DNA from: an uncultured Ruminococcus sp.
Lineage (GTDB): Bacteria; Bacillota_A; Clostridia; RUG12999
DNA length: 10,106 nucleotides
Direction of reading: 5' to 3'
Assembly (NCBI GenBank): GCA_902783995.1
Contig: CACZTG010000101.1
Span: forward strand, 1-10,106
The translations under genes were made by a program, and so were the position numbers. This document shows positions 1 through 6,311 of the stretch, piece by piece. Every line of letters begins with the position of its first letter. The stretch's first letter is position 1. The notes under the pieces are model-generated. The model saw only the letters and a program-made list of their open reading frames with translations, was not told the DNA's origin and ran no database searches.

Positions 1-24
1 GGGGATAGGAAAAAAAGATTCAGA

Positions 25-117
25 ACGGACAAACTGAGCTGAGAAAGCTCACATAGTGGGCTTTCTCAGGTTACCCGAAGGCGTACAAAGGTACGTCGAG
101 AGGCGAAGTTTGTTCGT
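25..117 (+). ncRNA. Possible structured RNA or repeat element, three-way junction
   Basis: Three nested inverted repeats are visible. The closing stem pairs 25-35 with 107-117 (11 pairs, one G-U). Inside it, one hairpin pairs 39-52 with 56-69 (14 pairs, one G-U, loop ATA) and another pairs 80-86 with 91-97 (7 pairs, one G-U, loop AAAG). Together they make a compact three-way junction. The three wobble positions are G-U only if the + strand is the RNA; on the minus strand they would be C-A mismatches, so a + strand transcript is favoured. No promoter is visible inside the window. I do not recognise an RNA family. Alternatives are a dispersed palindromic repeat, or a 3' element of a gene lying left of the window. 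Confidence 0.4.
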
Positions 118-130
118 AGCAAAAAGGCTT

Positions 131-164
131 AAAATAAAGAAAAATCGAATAAAATGAGATTTTT
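131..164 (-). terminator. Weak A/T-rich terminator-like hairpin after the minus-strand operon
   Basis: On the minus strand AAAAATC (164-158) can pair with GATTTTT (146-140), leaving an 11-base loop, and the stem is followed by CTTTATTTT (139-131). It lies about 100 bases beyond the stop codon of the last operon gene. The stem is almost all A-T, so it would be weak. It is the best candidate I see between that stop and the structured element at 25-117, but the operon may end elsewhere. Confidence 0.25.
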
Positions 165-264
165 AGACCAAATGAACACACTCTGATAATTATAAACAAC
201 CTACATTCTGCTTTATTACTGCCTTTTTGCGATCTGGACTTTTTAACATCCCCAATTCTTTTTA

Positions 265-1116
265 TCACAAAAAAACACCTATATATTTTTCTTCCATACG
301 AAACGGCTTATACGACATTTTGGCGTGACGCAGGTTTTCGTGTCCCATATCGTCCTCACGGTTGACGTAAATCAAATCCGCCGCTTCATTTTTTAAATAC
401 AGATTGTTAATGGCGGCATACGCTCCCCGGATATCCTTTTCGGCTTTTTCAATATGTATTATCACGGTATCGCCGCTGCGCTCCGCAACGGTCGCCGCCG
501 CGATTTTTCCGTCAATTTTAAGGCAGGCGCCCGAAAGCTTAAGCGCCTCGAAATTATCAAAAAACCTCTTAATAACAAGCGTTTCGGTATCGGTAAAGCT
601 GTGAGCAAGACAAAAAGCCTGTACCTCCGCAAAATTTCCCGCCGATATTTTTTCGTATGTAAAATTATTTTTCAAAAAGCTGTTCAGCATATTTTTTTTC
701 GCGTGAAGCTCCTTGCCGTGAAGCGATATTAAATCCTCCGTTTTGTATATATAATCGTCGCTGTCACGTAATCTTTCAAACCGAATCTCATTTCCGAAAA
801 GTCTTTCGGCGCGTTCTTTCAGCGCTGCGTTCAGCATACCCAAAACCGGCGTTTTCCCTTTCTCGTGAGCATAGGCGATAACTTTTTTAACAAGCTCTTT
901 TTTGTCGCCGCCGCCGAGAGGATAGCTTATCATAAGGCGATTTTCACTTATTAAAGCGCAGCTTATGTAAAATTCGTCCGTACAGTAAACACAAGTGCCG
1001 AAAACTCCGCCCCAGGCAAAAGCGTTACCGAAGCAGTAATCGCCGTTAAAGACGCCTTCCGCTTTGCGGAATTTTTCATATGCGGCTCTATGTTTTACAG
1101 AAATTTGTTCAAGCAT
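265..1116 (-). CDS. DUF2156 / phosphatidylglycerol lysyltransferase C-terminal-like protein
   Basis: A 283-residue soluble protein resembling stand-alone DUF2156 proteins, whose fold matches the C-terminal aminoacyltransferase (double GNAT) part of MprF. Recognisable stretches are HGKELHAKKNMLNSFLK at about 133-149, which matches the conserved 'LxGKKLHxKRN' region of the family, and YVNREDDMG at 250-258 followed by LRHAKMSYKP, the conserved C-terminal signature. No membrane segments or signal peptide are seen, so it lacks the flippase half of MprF. Substrate and acceptor are unknown; transfer of an aminoacyl or acyl group is inferred from the fold only. The ATG at 1116 follows AAGGAT with 8 bases between. 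The gap to the trmD stop is 12 bases and the ribosome site overlaps that stop, so translation is probably coupled to trmD. It occupies the place often held by rplS. The gene appears intact. Confidence 0.8.
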   Translation of the reverse strand: MLEQISVKHRAAYEKFRKAEGVFNGDYCFGNAFAWGGVFGTCVYCTDEFYISCALISENRLMISYPLGGGDKKELVKKVIAYAHEKGKTPVLGMLNAALKERAERLFGNEIRFERLRDSDDYIYKTEDLISLHGKELHAKKNMLNSFLKNNFTYEKISAGNFAEVQAFCLAHSFTDTETLVIKRFFDNFEALKLSGACLKIDGKIAAATVAERSGDTVIIHIEKAEKDIRGAYAAINNLYLKNEAADLIYVNREDDMGHENLRHAKMSYKPFRMEEKYIGVFL

Positions 1117-1128
1117 AAATTCATATCC

Positions 1129-1890
1129 TTATTCTTCAATAAATTTGGCGCTGCTGCGCCGTTTGCCTTTGTATTTTAAAAGATATTCTTTGTCATTTTC
1201 GGAAAGCGGCGCCGTTTTTAACAAGTCGGGACGCTTTCTCCATGTGCGAAAAAGCTGTTGTTTTCTTCGCCACTGCGCTATATTTTTATGATGCCCCGAT
1301 AAAAGCACATCAGGTACGCGCCTGCCGTCAATTTCCTCGGGACGTGTATATTGAGGATATTCAAGAAGCCCGTCATAAAGCGATTCCTCGGTAAAAGCTT
1401 CTTCCTCCGGAAGCACCCCCGGCACCATACGGCATACGCAGTCGATAACCGCCATTGCCGGGATTTCGCCGCCTGTCAGCACATAATCACCGACAGAAAG
1501 CTCCATATCGACCGAGCTTTCAATTATACGCTCGTCAATCCCCTCGTAATGGCCGCAAAGAAAAACAAGATGCTCATTTTTTAAAAGCTCTTTCGCGAGT
1601 GTCTGATTAAAAAGCTTTCCCTGAGGTGACATATAAATGACAAAAGGTTTTTTCCCGCCTTCCTTAACGGCTTCAAGCGCCGACAAAACCGGCTGAACAG
1701 CCATAACCATACCTCTGCCGCCGCCGTACGGGGCGTCATCGACATGACCGTGTTTAAGCTTTGTATAAGCTCTTATATTTGTAAAATTTATATTTAAAAT
1801 GCCCTTTGCTCTTGCCCTTCCGATAATGCTTTCACCGAGGACAGCCTCCATCATTTCGGGAAAAAGCGTTAAAACATCAATCTTCATCAT
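1129..1890 (-). CDS. trmD: tRNA (guanine-N1-)-methyltransferase TrmD
   Basis: TrmD uses S-adenosylmethionine to methylate N1 of G37 next to the anticodon, which prevents +1 frameshifting. The 253-residue protein has the full family pattern: MKIDVLTLFPEM at the start, DDAPYGGGRGMVM at 51-63, LCGHYEGIDERI at 111-122, and the knot loop SVGDYVLTGGE at 132-142, which binds the cofactor. The R-M-V-P-G-V-L stretch holds R154, and DGLLEYPQYTRP starts at D173, the position of the general base (E. coli D169). LLSGHH at 196-201 and the C-terminal helical domain follow. The ATG at 1890 is preceded by AAGGGG with about 8 bases spacing inside rimM; a second ATG at 1887 is an alternative start. The 14-base overlap with rimM suggests coupled translation. 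Length is normal for the family. Confidence 0.97.
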   Translation of the reverse strand: MMKIDVLTLFPEMMEAVLGESIIGRARAKGILNINFTNIRAYTKLKHGHVDDAPYGGGRGMVMAVQPVLSALEAVKEGGKKPFVIYMSPQGKLFNQTLAKELLKNEHLVFLCGHYEGIDERIIESSVDMELSVGDYVLTGGEIPAMAVIDCVCRMVPGVLPEEEAFTEESLYDGLLEYPQYTRPEEIDGRRVPDVLLSGHHKNIAQWRRKQQLFRTWRKRPDLLKTAPLSENDKEYLLKYKGKRRSSAKFIEE

Positions 1891-2392
1891 AAGTAATTCC
1901 CCTTATATGGGTAATATCCATACGTTTATTTTTCGTATCGGTTTTTAAAATAAATTGCTTTACGGCAGGAATAAGATACTCCTTGCCTTTTTCGTTTATT
2001 ACGGAATATACATCATTCGCGCCCGTAAAAATAACCTCTTTTAAAGTTCCAAGAAGCTCGGCTTCGCCATTTTCATAATGAGCGTACACCTCCATATCTT
2101 CAAGGTCTTTAACGTAATAAGTTCCCTCTTTCGGCGCGGGTAGGTCGCTTTCGTTTACGGTAACAATCTTTTCACGCAGTTTTTCGGCTTCAAGCGGATT
2201 ATCAAGCCCGCGGAGCTTTAAAACGGCGCAGCCTCTTGCGGTTTTTACCGACAGCACCGTATAAACGGCACTGCCGATATAAACTTCTTTAAAATTTTTT
2301 AAAAAGGCGGCGTTGTCGGCATAGGGCAAAACCTTAATTTCTCCGTGTACGCCGTGAATATTTACAATTTTTCCTATTTCAATTTTATTCAT
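1877..2392 (-). CDS. rimM: Ribosome maturation factor RimM
   Basis: RimM binds uS19 and helps assemble the 3' domain (head) of the 30S subunit. The 171-residue product has the two expected domains. The N-terminal beta barrel, about 4-85, opens with IGKIVNIHGVHGEIKVLPYAD, interrupted here only by its usual GxxGE turn. The PRC-barrel domain, about 92-165, shows YYVKDLEDMEVY, TGANDVYSV and the signature EYLIPAVKQFI followed by KRMDI. The ATG at 2392 has AAAGG about 8 bases upstream. The 84-base gap to khpA carries two hairpins (see 2421-2468), which makes this the loosest junction in the ribosomal part of the operon. The end overlaps trmD by 14 bases. Gene order rimM-trmD is almost universal in bacteria, which supports the call. 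Confidence 0.95.
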   Translation of the reverse strand: MNKIEIGKIVNIHGVHGEIKVLPYADNAAFLKNFKEVYIGSAVYTVLSVKTARGCAVLKLRGLDNPLEAEKLREKIVTVNESDLPAPKEGTYYVKDLEDMEVYAHYENGEAELLGTLKEVIFTGANDVYSVINEKGKEYLIPAVKQFILKTDTKNKRMDITHIRGITYDED

Positions 2393-2420
2393 TTTACGCG
2401 CCTTTCTTTCCTGTAAATTC

Positions 2421-2468
2421 CTGTTTTTTAAAAGAAAACAGGGTTTTAATAGAAACCTACTAAAACCC
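2421..2468 (-). promoter_or_regulatory. Tandem hairpins between khpA and rimM, possible attenuator
   Basis: In the transcript, TAGTAGG-type sequence lies inside a hairpin formed by GGGTTTTA (2468-2461) and TAAAACCC (2448-2441), followed at once by TGTTTTCTTTT, which looks like a short intrinsic terminator. A second hairpin pairs CTGTTTT (2441-2435) with AAAACAG (2427-2421), using the same T-rich stretch. Both lie in the non-coding gap, 8 bases after the khpA stop. They may lower rimM-trmD transcription relative to rpsP, or act as an RNA processing site. No ligand or protein partner can be inferred. Confidence 0.4.
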
Positions 2469-2476
2469 GATTTTGC

Positions 2477-2707
2477 CTACTGTAAAATCTCAACGGAAAC
2501 CTTTTTGTCCTCACGAATAGCGGCAGCCTTTATAACAGAGCGAATCGCTTTCGCAATTCTGCCCTGCTTGCCTATTACCTTGCCCATATCGGATTCGTTT
2601 ACACGAAGCTCAAGAACAACTGCCTGCTCGGTACCTGCTACTGTTACGTTGACATCTTCGGGGTGGTCCACAAGAGATTTCGCAATGTTTTCAAGTAGTT
2701 CCTTCAT
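2477..2707 (-). CDS. khpA: KH-domain RNA-binding protein KhpA (YlqC/YlqC-like)
   Basis: A 76-residue single type II KH domain protein. KhpA pairs with KhpB/EloR in Firmicutes, binds many RNAs and affects cell elongation and division. The RNA-binding loop GKVIGKQGRIAKAIR is at 42-56, with the GxxG turn GKQG at 46-49. The N-terminus MKELLENIAKSLVDHPEDV is the family start, and so I chose ATG 2707. The reading frame can be extended to ATG 2719 or TTG 2731, but 2719 has the GGAAGGG site only one base away and 2731 has no ribosome site. With 2707 the spacing is 13 bases, somewhat long. It lies 36 bases after rpsP, its usual neighbour. Confidence 0.92.
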   Translation of the reverse strand: MKELLENIAKSLVDHPEDVNVTVAGTEQAVVLELRVNESDMGKVIGKQGRIAKAIRSVIKAAAIREDKKVSVEILQ

Positions 2708-2743
2708 TTTTGTAACCATACCCTTCCGCAAATACTTTTAAAG

Positions 2744-2989
2744 TTACATTTCAATACCGGCTTTTTTAATAAGCGCTCTTACGGTATCTGTAGGCTGCGC
2801 GCCGTTTTTAAGCCACTTCTGTACTTTCTCGGCGTCAATGTTTATTTCAGCCGGGTCCGTAAGAGGGTTAAAGGTACCGATTTCCTCAATAAAACGGCCG
2901 TCCCTCGGATATCTTGAATCGGCAACAACCACTCTGTAAAAAGGAGCTTTTTTCGCGCCCATTCTTCTAAGACGAATTTTAACTGCCAT
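2744..2989 (-). CDS. rpsP: 30S ribosomal protein bS16
   Basis: bS16 is a small-subunit protein that binds 16S rRNA early in 30S assembly. The 81-residue product shows the whole family pattern: [20 protein letters not shown] at 1-20, [15 protein letters not shown], then IGTFNPL, and the C-terminal part with [16 protein letters not shown]. The start at ATG 2989 is set by GGGAGGTG with 8 bases between GGAGG and the ATG. A GTG at 2998, three codons upstream, lies inside that ribosome site and is not a start. It is flanked by khpA downstream as usual, but by citrate synthase rather than ffh upstream, with a 62-base gap holding AT-rich hairpins. Confidence 0.97.
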   Translation of the reverse strand: MAVKIRLRRMGAKKAPFYRVVVADSRYPRDGRFIEEIGTFNPLTDPAEINIDAEKVQKWLKNGAQPTDTVRALIKKAGIEM

Positions 2990-3011
2990 TTGTTTCACCT
3001 CCCAAAAATAT

Positions 3012-3042
3012 AAGATATATTAAAAATATCTTCTGATATTTT
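3012..3042 (-). promoter_or_regulatory. Mutually exclusive AT-rich hairpins before rpsP
   Basis: In the 62-base gap after the citrate synthase stop, 3023-3030 can pair with 3035-3042 (8 perfect pairs, 4-base loop). Alternatively 3012-3018 can pair with 3026-3032 (7 perfect pairs, 7-base loop). The two share 3026-3030, so only one can form. The rpsP ribosome site starts a few bases downstream in the transcript. Both stems are almost all A-T, so a processing site, a weak attenuator or chance are all possible. Confidence 0.25.
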
Positions 3043-3051
3043 AAAACGGTT

Positions 3052-4413
3052 TTATCTTTCGTTAAGATTAACGTAGGGCTGTTTTTCCTTAACGTTTATA
3101 TACGCGGGACGTATAATTTTGCCGTTATTCTGGATTTCCTCAATTCTGTGGGCGCTCCAGCCCGCAACGCGCGCAATCGCGAAAAGCGGAGTATAAAGCT
3201 CTCCCGGCAAATCCAGCATCTGATAAATAAGTCCCGAGTAAAAATCAACATTGGCGCTTACGCCTTTATACATTTTACGCTTTGATTTAATCACTTCGGG
3301 CGCAAGCTTTGCCACCGTCTGATACAGCTCATAATCTTTTTCTTTGCCTTTTTCCGCCGCAAGCTCTTTCGCGCACTCCATAAGTATATCCGCTCTCGGG
3401 TCGGAAAGCGAATAAACCGCATGCCCCATACCGTATATAAGCCCGGAGCCGTCAAAAGCTTTTTTATCAAGCAATTTTTCAAGATAGCAAGCAATTTCAT
3501 CTTTGTTTTCGGTGTCAATGTTTTTTTTCATATCCTTAAACATTTTGACAACTTTAATATTCGCTCCGCCGTGCCTCGGTCCTTTAAGCGAGCCGAGCGC
3601 CGCGGCAATTGCGGAATATGTGTCCGTTCCCGACGAGGTTACCACGTGAGTTGTAAAGGTGGAATTATTACCGCCGCCATGCTCCGCGTGGAGTACAAGC
3701 GCAAGGTCAAGCATTTTGGCTTCAAGCGGAGTAAACTTTCCGTCTTCACGAAGCAGATGAAAAATATTTTCCGCCGTGGAAAATGTTTTATCCGGTGTAT
3801 GAATATAAAGATTATCGTCGCGGTGATAGTACCTGTGCGAGCAGTACGCGTAAATTGCCAGCATGGGAAAAACCGCTATAAGCTGCATACACTGCCTTAA
3901 TACATTTTCGATTGAAGTGTCGTCAGGATTGTTATCGTAAGCGTAAAGGCAGAGGACGCATCTCGTAAGTATATTCATCATATCCTTGCCGGGCGCTTTT
4001 AAAATCATATCTCTTACAAAAGAGGGCGGAAGCGACCTGTAATCCGCAAGCGCTTCCTTGAATTTTTCAAGCTGCGCTTTATCGGGAAGCTCCGAAAAAA
4101 GAAGCAGATAAACAGCTTCCTCAAAGCCGAAGCGGTTATCCTTTAAAAAGCCTTTTGTAAAATCTTTAATATTTACCCCGCGGTACGAAAGCTCTCCCGC
4201 GCAGGGGATACTTTTTCCGTCCGGAGTTTTTTCTTTTGATTTTATACGTGAAATTTCCGTAAGACCTGTTACAACGCCGTTTCCGTTGAGGTCGCGAAGC
4301 CCGCGGTAAACGTTGTGTTCAAGGTACATTTCGGGTTTTATACCGTTACTTCTGTTTGATTTTTCTGCAAGTTCTTTAATGTACGGGGTTATGGCGGAAT
4401 AATCTCTCTTCAT
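3052..4413 (-). CDS. Citrate synthase (citrate/2-methylcitrate synthase family)
   Basis: This enzyme condenses acetyl-CoA with oxaloacetate to citrate, feeding glutamate synthesis in many anaerobes. The 453-residue protein carries all catalytic elements of the si-type family: LHAEHGGGNNSTFTTH at 241-256; GPRHGGAN with catalytic H281; YGMGHAVYSLSDPRA with H331; and SANVDFYSG with D390. These match H264, H305 and D362 of E. coli GltA. No NADH-binding zinc domain is evident, and the N-terminus is not a targeting signal. The ATG at 4413 has a strong GGAGGG site with 7 bases spacing. The gene sits 31 bases after ffh and 62 bases before rpsP, inside an operon otherwise concerned with secretion and ribosome maturation. 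A 2-methylcitrate synthase activity cannot be excluded, but no prp genes are nearby. The gene is intact, with codon use like its neighbours by eye. Confidence 0.93.
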   Translation of the reverse strand: MKRDYSAITPYIKELAEKSNRSNGIKPEMYLEHNVYRGLRDLNGNGVVTGLTEISRIKSKEKTPDGKSIPCAGELSYRGVNIKDFTKGFLKDNRFGFEEAVYLLLFSELPDKAQLEKFKEALADYRSLPPSFVRDMILKAPGKDMMNILTRCVLCLYAYDNNPDDTSIENVLRQCMQLIAVFPMLAIYAYCSHRYYHRDDNLYIHTPDKTFSTAENIFHLLREDGKFTPLEAKMLDLALVLHAEHGGGNNSTFTTHVVTSSGTDTYSAIAAALGSLKGPRHGGANIKVVKMFKDMKKNIDTENKDEIACYLEKLLDKKAFDGSGLIYGMGHAVYSLSDPRADILMECAKELAAEKGKEKDYELYQTVAKLAPEVIKSKRKMYKGVSANVDFYSGLIYQMLDLPGELYTPLFAIARVAGWSAHRIEEIQNNGKIIRPAYINVKEKQPYVNLNER

Positions 4414-4444
4414 TCAAAATCCCTCCTCGCTCCTCTTATGCCTT

Positions 4445-5782
4445 TTAAAACGGCATTTTAAAGCCTCTTGACATCTTTTTCATCATACCTTTGTTACCCA
4501 TCATTTTTTTGACCATTTTCTGCATCTGTTCAAACTGACGAAGCAGCTGATTTACGTCCTGCACCTTCATGCCGCAGCCGTTCGCGATTCTTACCTTGCG
4601 GCTGCCGTTTATAACAGACGGATTTCGCCTTTCCGCCGGCGTCATTGAAAGAATAATCGCTTCAATTCTGCTCATACGACTGTCGTCGATTTCAACATCC
4701 TTCATATTGTTCATACCGGGCAGCATACCGACAAGCTGTGACATAGGTCCCATTTTTTTGAGCTGATTCATCTGCGCGAGAAAATCCTCCAGCGTAAACT
4801 GACTTTGCCTTAAACGCTTTTCCATTTCGGCTGCCTGTTTTTCGTCAAAAGCCTCCTGCGCTTTATCAATAAGCGTAAGAACATCACCCATACCGAGGAT
4901 TCTTGTTGCCATACGGTCCGGATAAAACGGCTCAATATCGGAAAGCTTTTCACCCACACAAGCAAATTTTATAGGCTTTCCCGAAACCGCGCGCACCGAA
5001 AGCGCCGCGCCGCCTCTTGTATCGCCGTCAAGCTTTGTAATAACAACGCCCGTAATATCAAGCTGACTGTTAAAGCTTTCCGCCACGTTTACGGCGTCCT
5101 GTCCCGTCATAGCGTCAACAACAAGCAGTACCTCCGAGGGCTGTGTTTTCTCTTTTATATCGGAAAGCTCTTTCATAAGCTCCTCGTCAATATGAAGCCT
5201 TCCCGCTGTATCTATAATAACAAGGTCGTTCCCGTGCTCTTTTGCGTGAGCTACGCCTTTTTCGGCAATTTCAACAGGGCTTATTTTATCACCCATACTG
5301 AAAACCGGTACATTTAACTGCGCGCCGAGAGTTTCAAGCTGTTTAATCGCGGCGGGACGGTAAACGTCACCCGCAACAAGCAGCGGCCTTTTACCGTTTT
5401 GCTTGCGAAGCAGCGCGGCAAGCTTGGCGGAGGTTGTTGTTTTACCCGCGCCCTGAAGCCCCGCCATCATTATGACCGTCGGCGGCTTTGAGGAAAAAAC
5501 AACCTTTGCGTTTTCCGTACCCATAAGGGCGGTAAGCTCTTCACGTACTATTTTAATAACCTGCTGACCGGGTGTAAGGCTTTCAAGAACCTCACTTCCC
5601 TTGCAGCGTTCGGAAACCTTTGCCACAAAATCTTTAACAACACGGAAATTAACGTCCGCCTCAAGAAGCGCAAGCTTGACCTCACGCATTGAAGCTTTAA
5701 TATCCGCTTCCGTAACCTTTCCGTGCCCTTTAAGCTTGGCGAAAACATTTCCAAGCTTTTCGCTTAATCCTTCAAATGCCAT
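4445..5782 (-). CDS. ffh: Signal recognition particle GTPase Ffh (SRP54)
   Basis: Ffh binds 4.5S/6S SRP RNA and signal sequences of nascent membrane and secreted proteins, and delivers ribosomes to FtsY at the membrane. The 445-residue protein has an N domain (about 1-90), then the G domain with P-loop GLQGAGKT at 108-115, DVYRPAA at 139-145, DTAGR at 191-195, TKLDGDTRGG at 249-258 and the C-terminal closing loop. The M domain follows from about 320: the finger loop is methionine-rich (LVGMLPGMNNM, 350-360), and RRNPSVINGSRKVRIANGCG at 385-404 is the helix-turn-helix RNA-binding site. The tail is short and rich in Met and Lys. It overlaps ylxM by 11 bases, which suggests coupled translation. 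Length is typical of Firmicutes Ffh. Confidence 0.98.
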   Translation of the reverse strand: MAFEGLSEKLGNVFAKLKGHGKVTEADIKASMREVKLALLEADVNFRVVKDFVAKVSERCKGSEVLESLTPGQQVIKIVREELTALMGTENAKVVFSSKPPTVIMMAGLQGAGKTTTSAKLAALLRKQNGKRPLLVAGDVYRPAAIKQLETLGAQLNVPVFSMGDKISPVEIAEKGVAHAKEHGNDLVIIDTAGRLHIDEELMKELSDIKEKTQPSEVLLVVDAMTGQDAVNVAESFNSQLDITGVVITKLDGDTRGGAALSVRAVSGKPIKFACVGEKLSDIEPFYPDRMATRILGMGDVLTLIDKAQEAFDEKQAAEMEKRLRQSQFTLEDFLAQMNQLKKMGPMSQLVGMLPGMNNMKDVEIDDSRMSRIEAIILSMTPAERRNPSVINGSRKVRIANGCGMKVQDVNQLLRQFEQMQKMVKKMMGNKGMMKKMSRGFKMPF

Positions 5783-6140
5783 AATCCGTCACCCCGCTTA
5801 AAGCTCTGAGCCTGTCAATTTCATTAAGAAGCCCCATAAGCTCCTCGTCCCTGCCGTCTTTATTTTCGATTAAATGCTCTGTTTTTATTCTGATAATTTT
5901 AAGCTCCCTCGCCATATCCATAAACCGCTTCGCAAAGCCCATCTGCGCTTCCGCCTCGGAGAGTATGTTTTCGGACTTTTTAAGCGCATCGCGGACTCCC
6001 TGACGCGTTATATTCATTTCCGCGGCAATTTCGCTGAGGGATAAATCCTCGTTATAATATTCCTGCATCATTTCCGCTTGCTTGTCGCTTAAAAGCGACG
6101 AATAAAAATCAAGCAGTACGCAAATATTTAAGTTTTTCAT
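5772..6140 (-). CDS. ylxM: YlxM/p13-like SRP-associated DNA-binding protein
   Basis: YlxM is a small helix-turn-helix protein encoded with ffh in Firmicutes; in Streptococcus it modulates SRP activity. The 122-residue product begins MKNLNICVLLDFYSSLLSD, a family hallmark, followed by LSLSEIAAEMNITRQGVRDAL at about 33-53 (read with the usual turn at MNIT), which is the helix-turn-helix, and a charged coiled C-terminal half. I chose ATG 6140. The frame stays open to 6200, but that codon lies upstream of the -10 box, so it cannot be in the main transcript. An AAAGGA site lies about 12 bases upstream of the ATG. The last 11 bases overlap the ffh start. It is the first gene of the operon. Confidence 0.92.
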   Translation of the reverse strand: MKNLNICVLLDFYSSLLSDKQAEMMQEYYNEDLSLSEIAAEMNITRQGVRDALKKSENILSEAEAQMGFAKRFMDMARELKIIRIKTEHLIENKDGRDEELMGLLNEIDRLRALSGVTDYGI

Positions 6141-6152
6141 ATTTATATCATA

Positions 6153-6175
6153 TCCTTTACAAAAAAGCTGTAAAG
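6153..6175 (-). promoter_or_regulatory. Hairpin masking the ylxM ribosome binding site
   Basis: In the ylxM leader CTTTAC (6175-6170 region on the minus strand) can pair with GTAAAG (6160-6155), six perfect pairs around a 9-base loop. The 3' arm contains most of the AAAGGA ribosome site (6158-6153). The same GTAAAG sequence also occurs at 6188-6183, right at the expected transcript start, and could compete for the CTTTAC arm if transcription starts early enough. This is a possible translational switch for YlxM; the stem is weak. Confidence 0.3.
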
Positions 6176-6190
6176 TATTTTGCTTTACAT

Positions 6191-6219
6191 AGTATATCAT
6201 TTTTTTTTGCGTTTGTCAA
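6191..6219 (-). promoter_or_regulatory. Sigma-A promoter of the ylxM-ffh-rpsP-trmD operon
   Basis: On the minus strand TTGACA (6219-6214) is followed by a 17-base spacer and TATACT (6196-6191). This is a perfect -35 and a 5-of-6 match at -10. The expected start is near 6184, which gives a leader of about 44 bases before the ylxM ATG. It is the only strong promoter seen for the eight-gene unit. Confidence 0.87.
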
Positions 6220-6277
6220 GTGTTTTTAACATTTTTTGCATTTGCCTATATAAATATTAAAAAGGACAAGCCGAATG

Positions 6278-6303
6278 TTTACAAATTTTTCACACTATTT
6301 ACA
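6278..6303 (+). promoter_or_regulatory. PhoP-box-like repeats upstream of the two-component operon
   Basis: TTTACA at 6278-6283, TTCACA at 6289-6294 and TTTACA at 6298-6303 lie on the same strand with start-to-start spacing of 11 and 9 bases, ending 8 bases before the -35 box at 6312. The hexamer and the near 11-base period resemble the direct repeats bound by OmpR/PhoP-type regulators (Bacillus PhoP boxes are TT(A/C/T)A(C/T)A). They are a candidate for autoregulation by the regulator at 6385, but the region is AT-rich and chance matches are possible. Confidence 0.4.
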
Positions 6304-6311
6304 CAAAACTG

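Noticed and set aside
71..268. 65-codon minus-strand frame after the DUF2156 gene, starting GTG and overlapping its stop by GTGA
   Set aside because: Although AGGTG lies 7 bases upstream, the peptide is rich in I, F, Y and S without domain character, and it runs through the paired arms of the structured element at 25-117. The overlap is probably fortuitous.
3421..3900. 159-codon + strand frame opposite the citrate synthase gene
   Set aside because: It is antisense to a gene with all catalytic residues in frame, has no ribosome site, and its length reflects codon bias of the true gene.
6141..6200. N-terminal extension of YlxM by 20 residues
   Set aside because: The extra start codon lies upstream of the -10 box of the operon promoter, so the extension would not be transcribed; the family N-terminus starts at ATG 6140.
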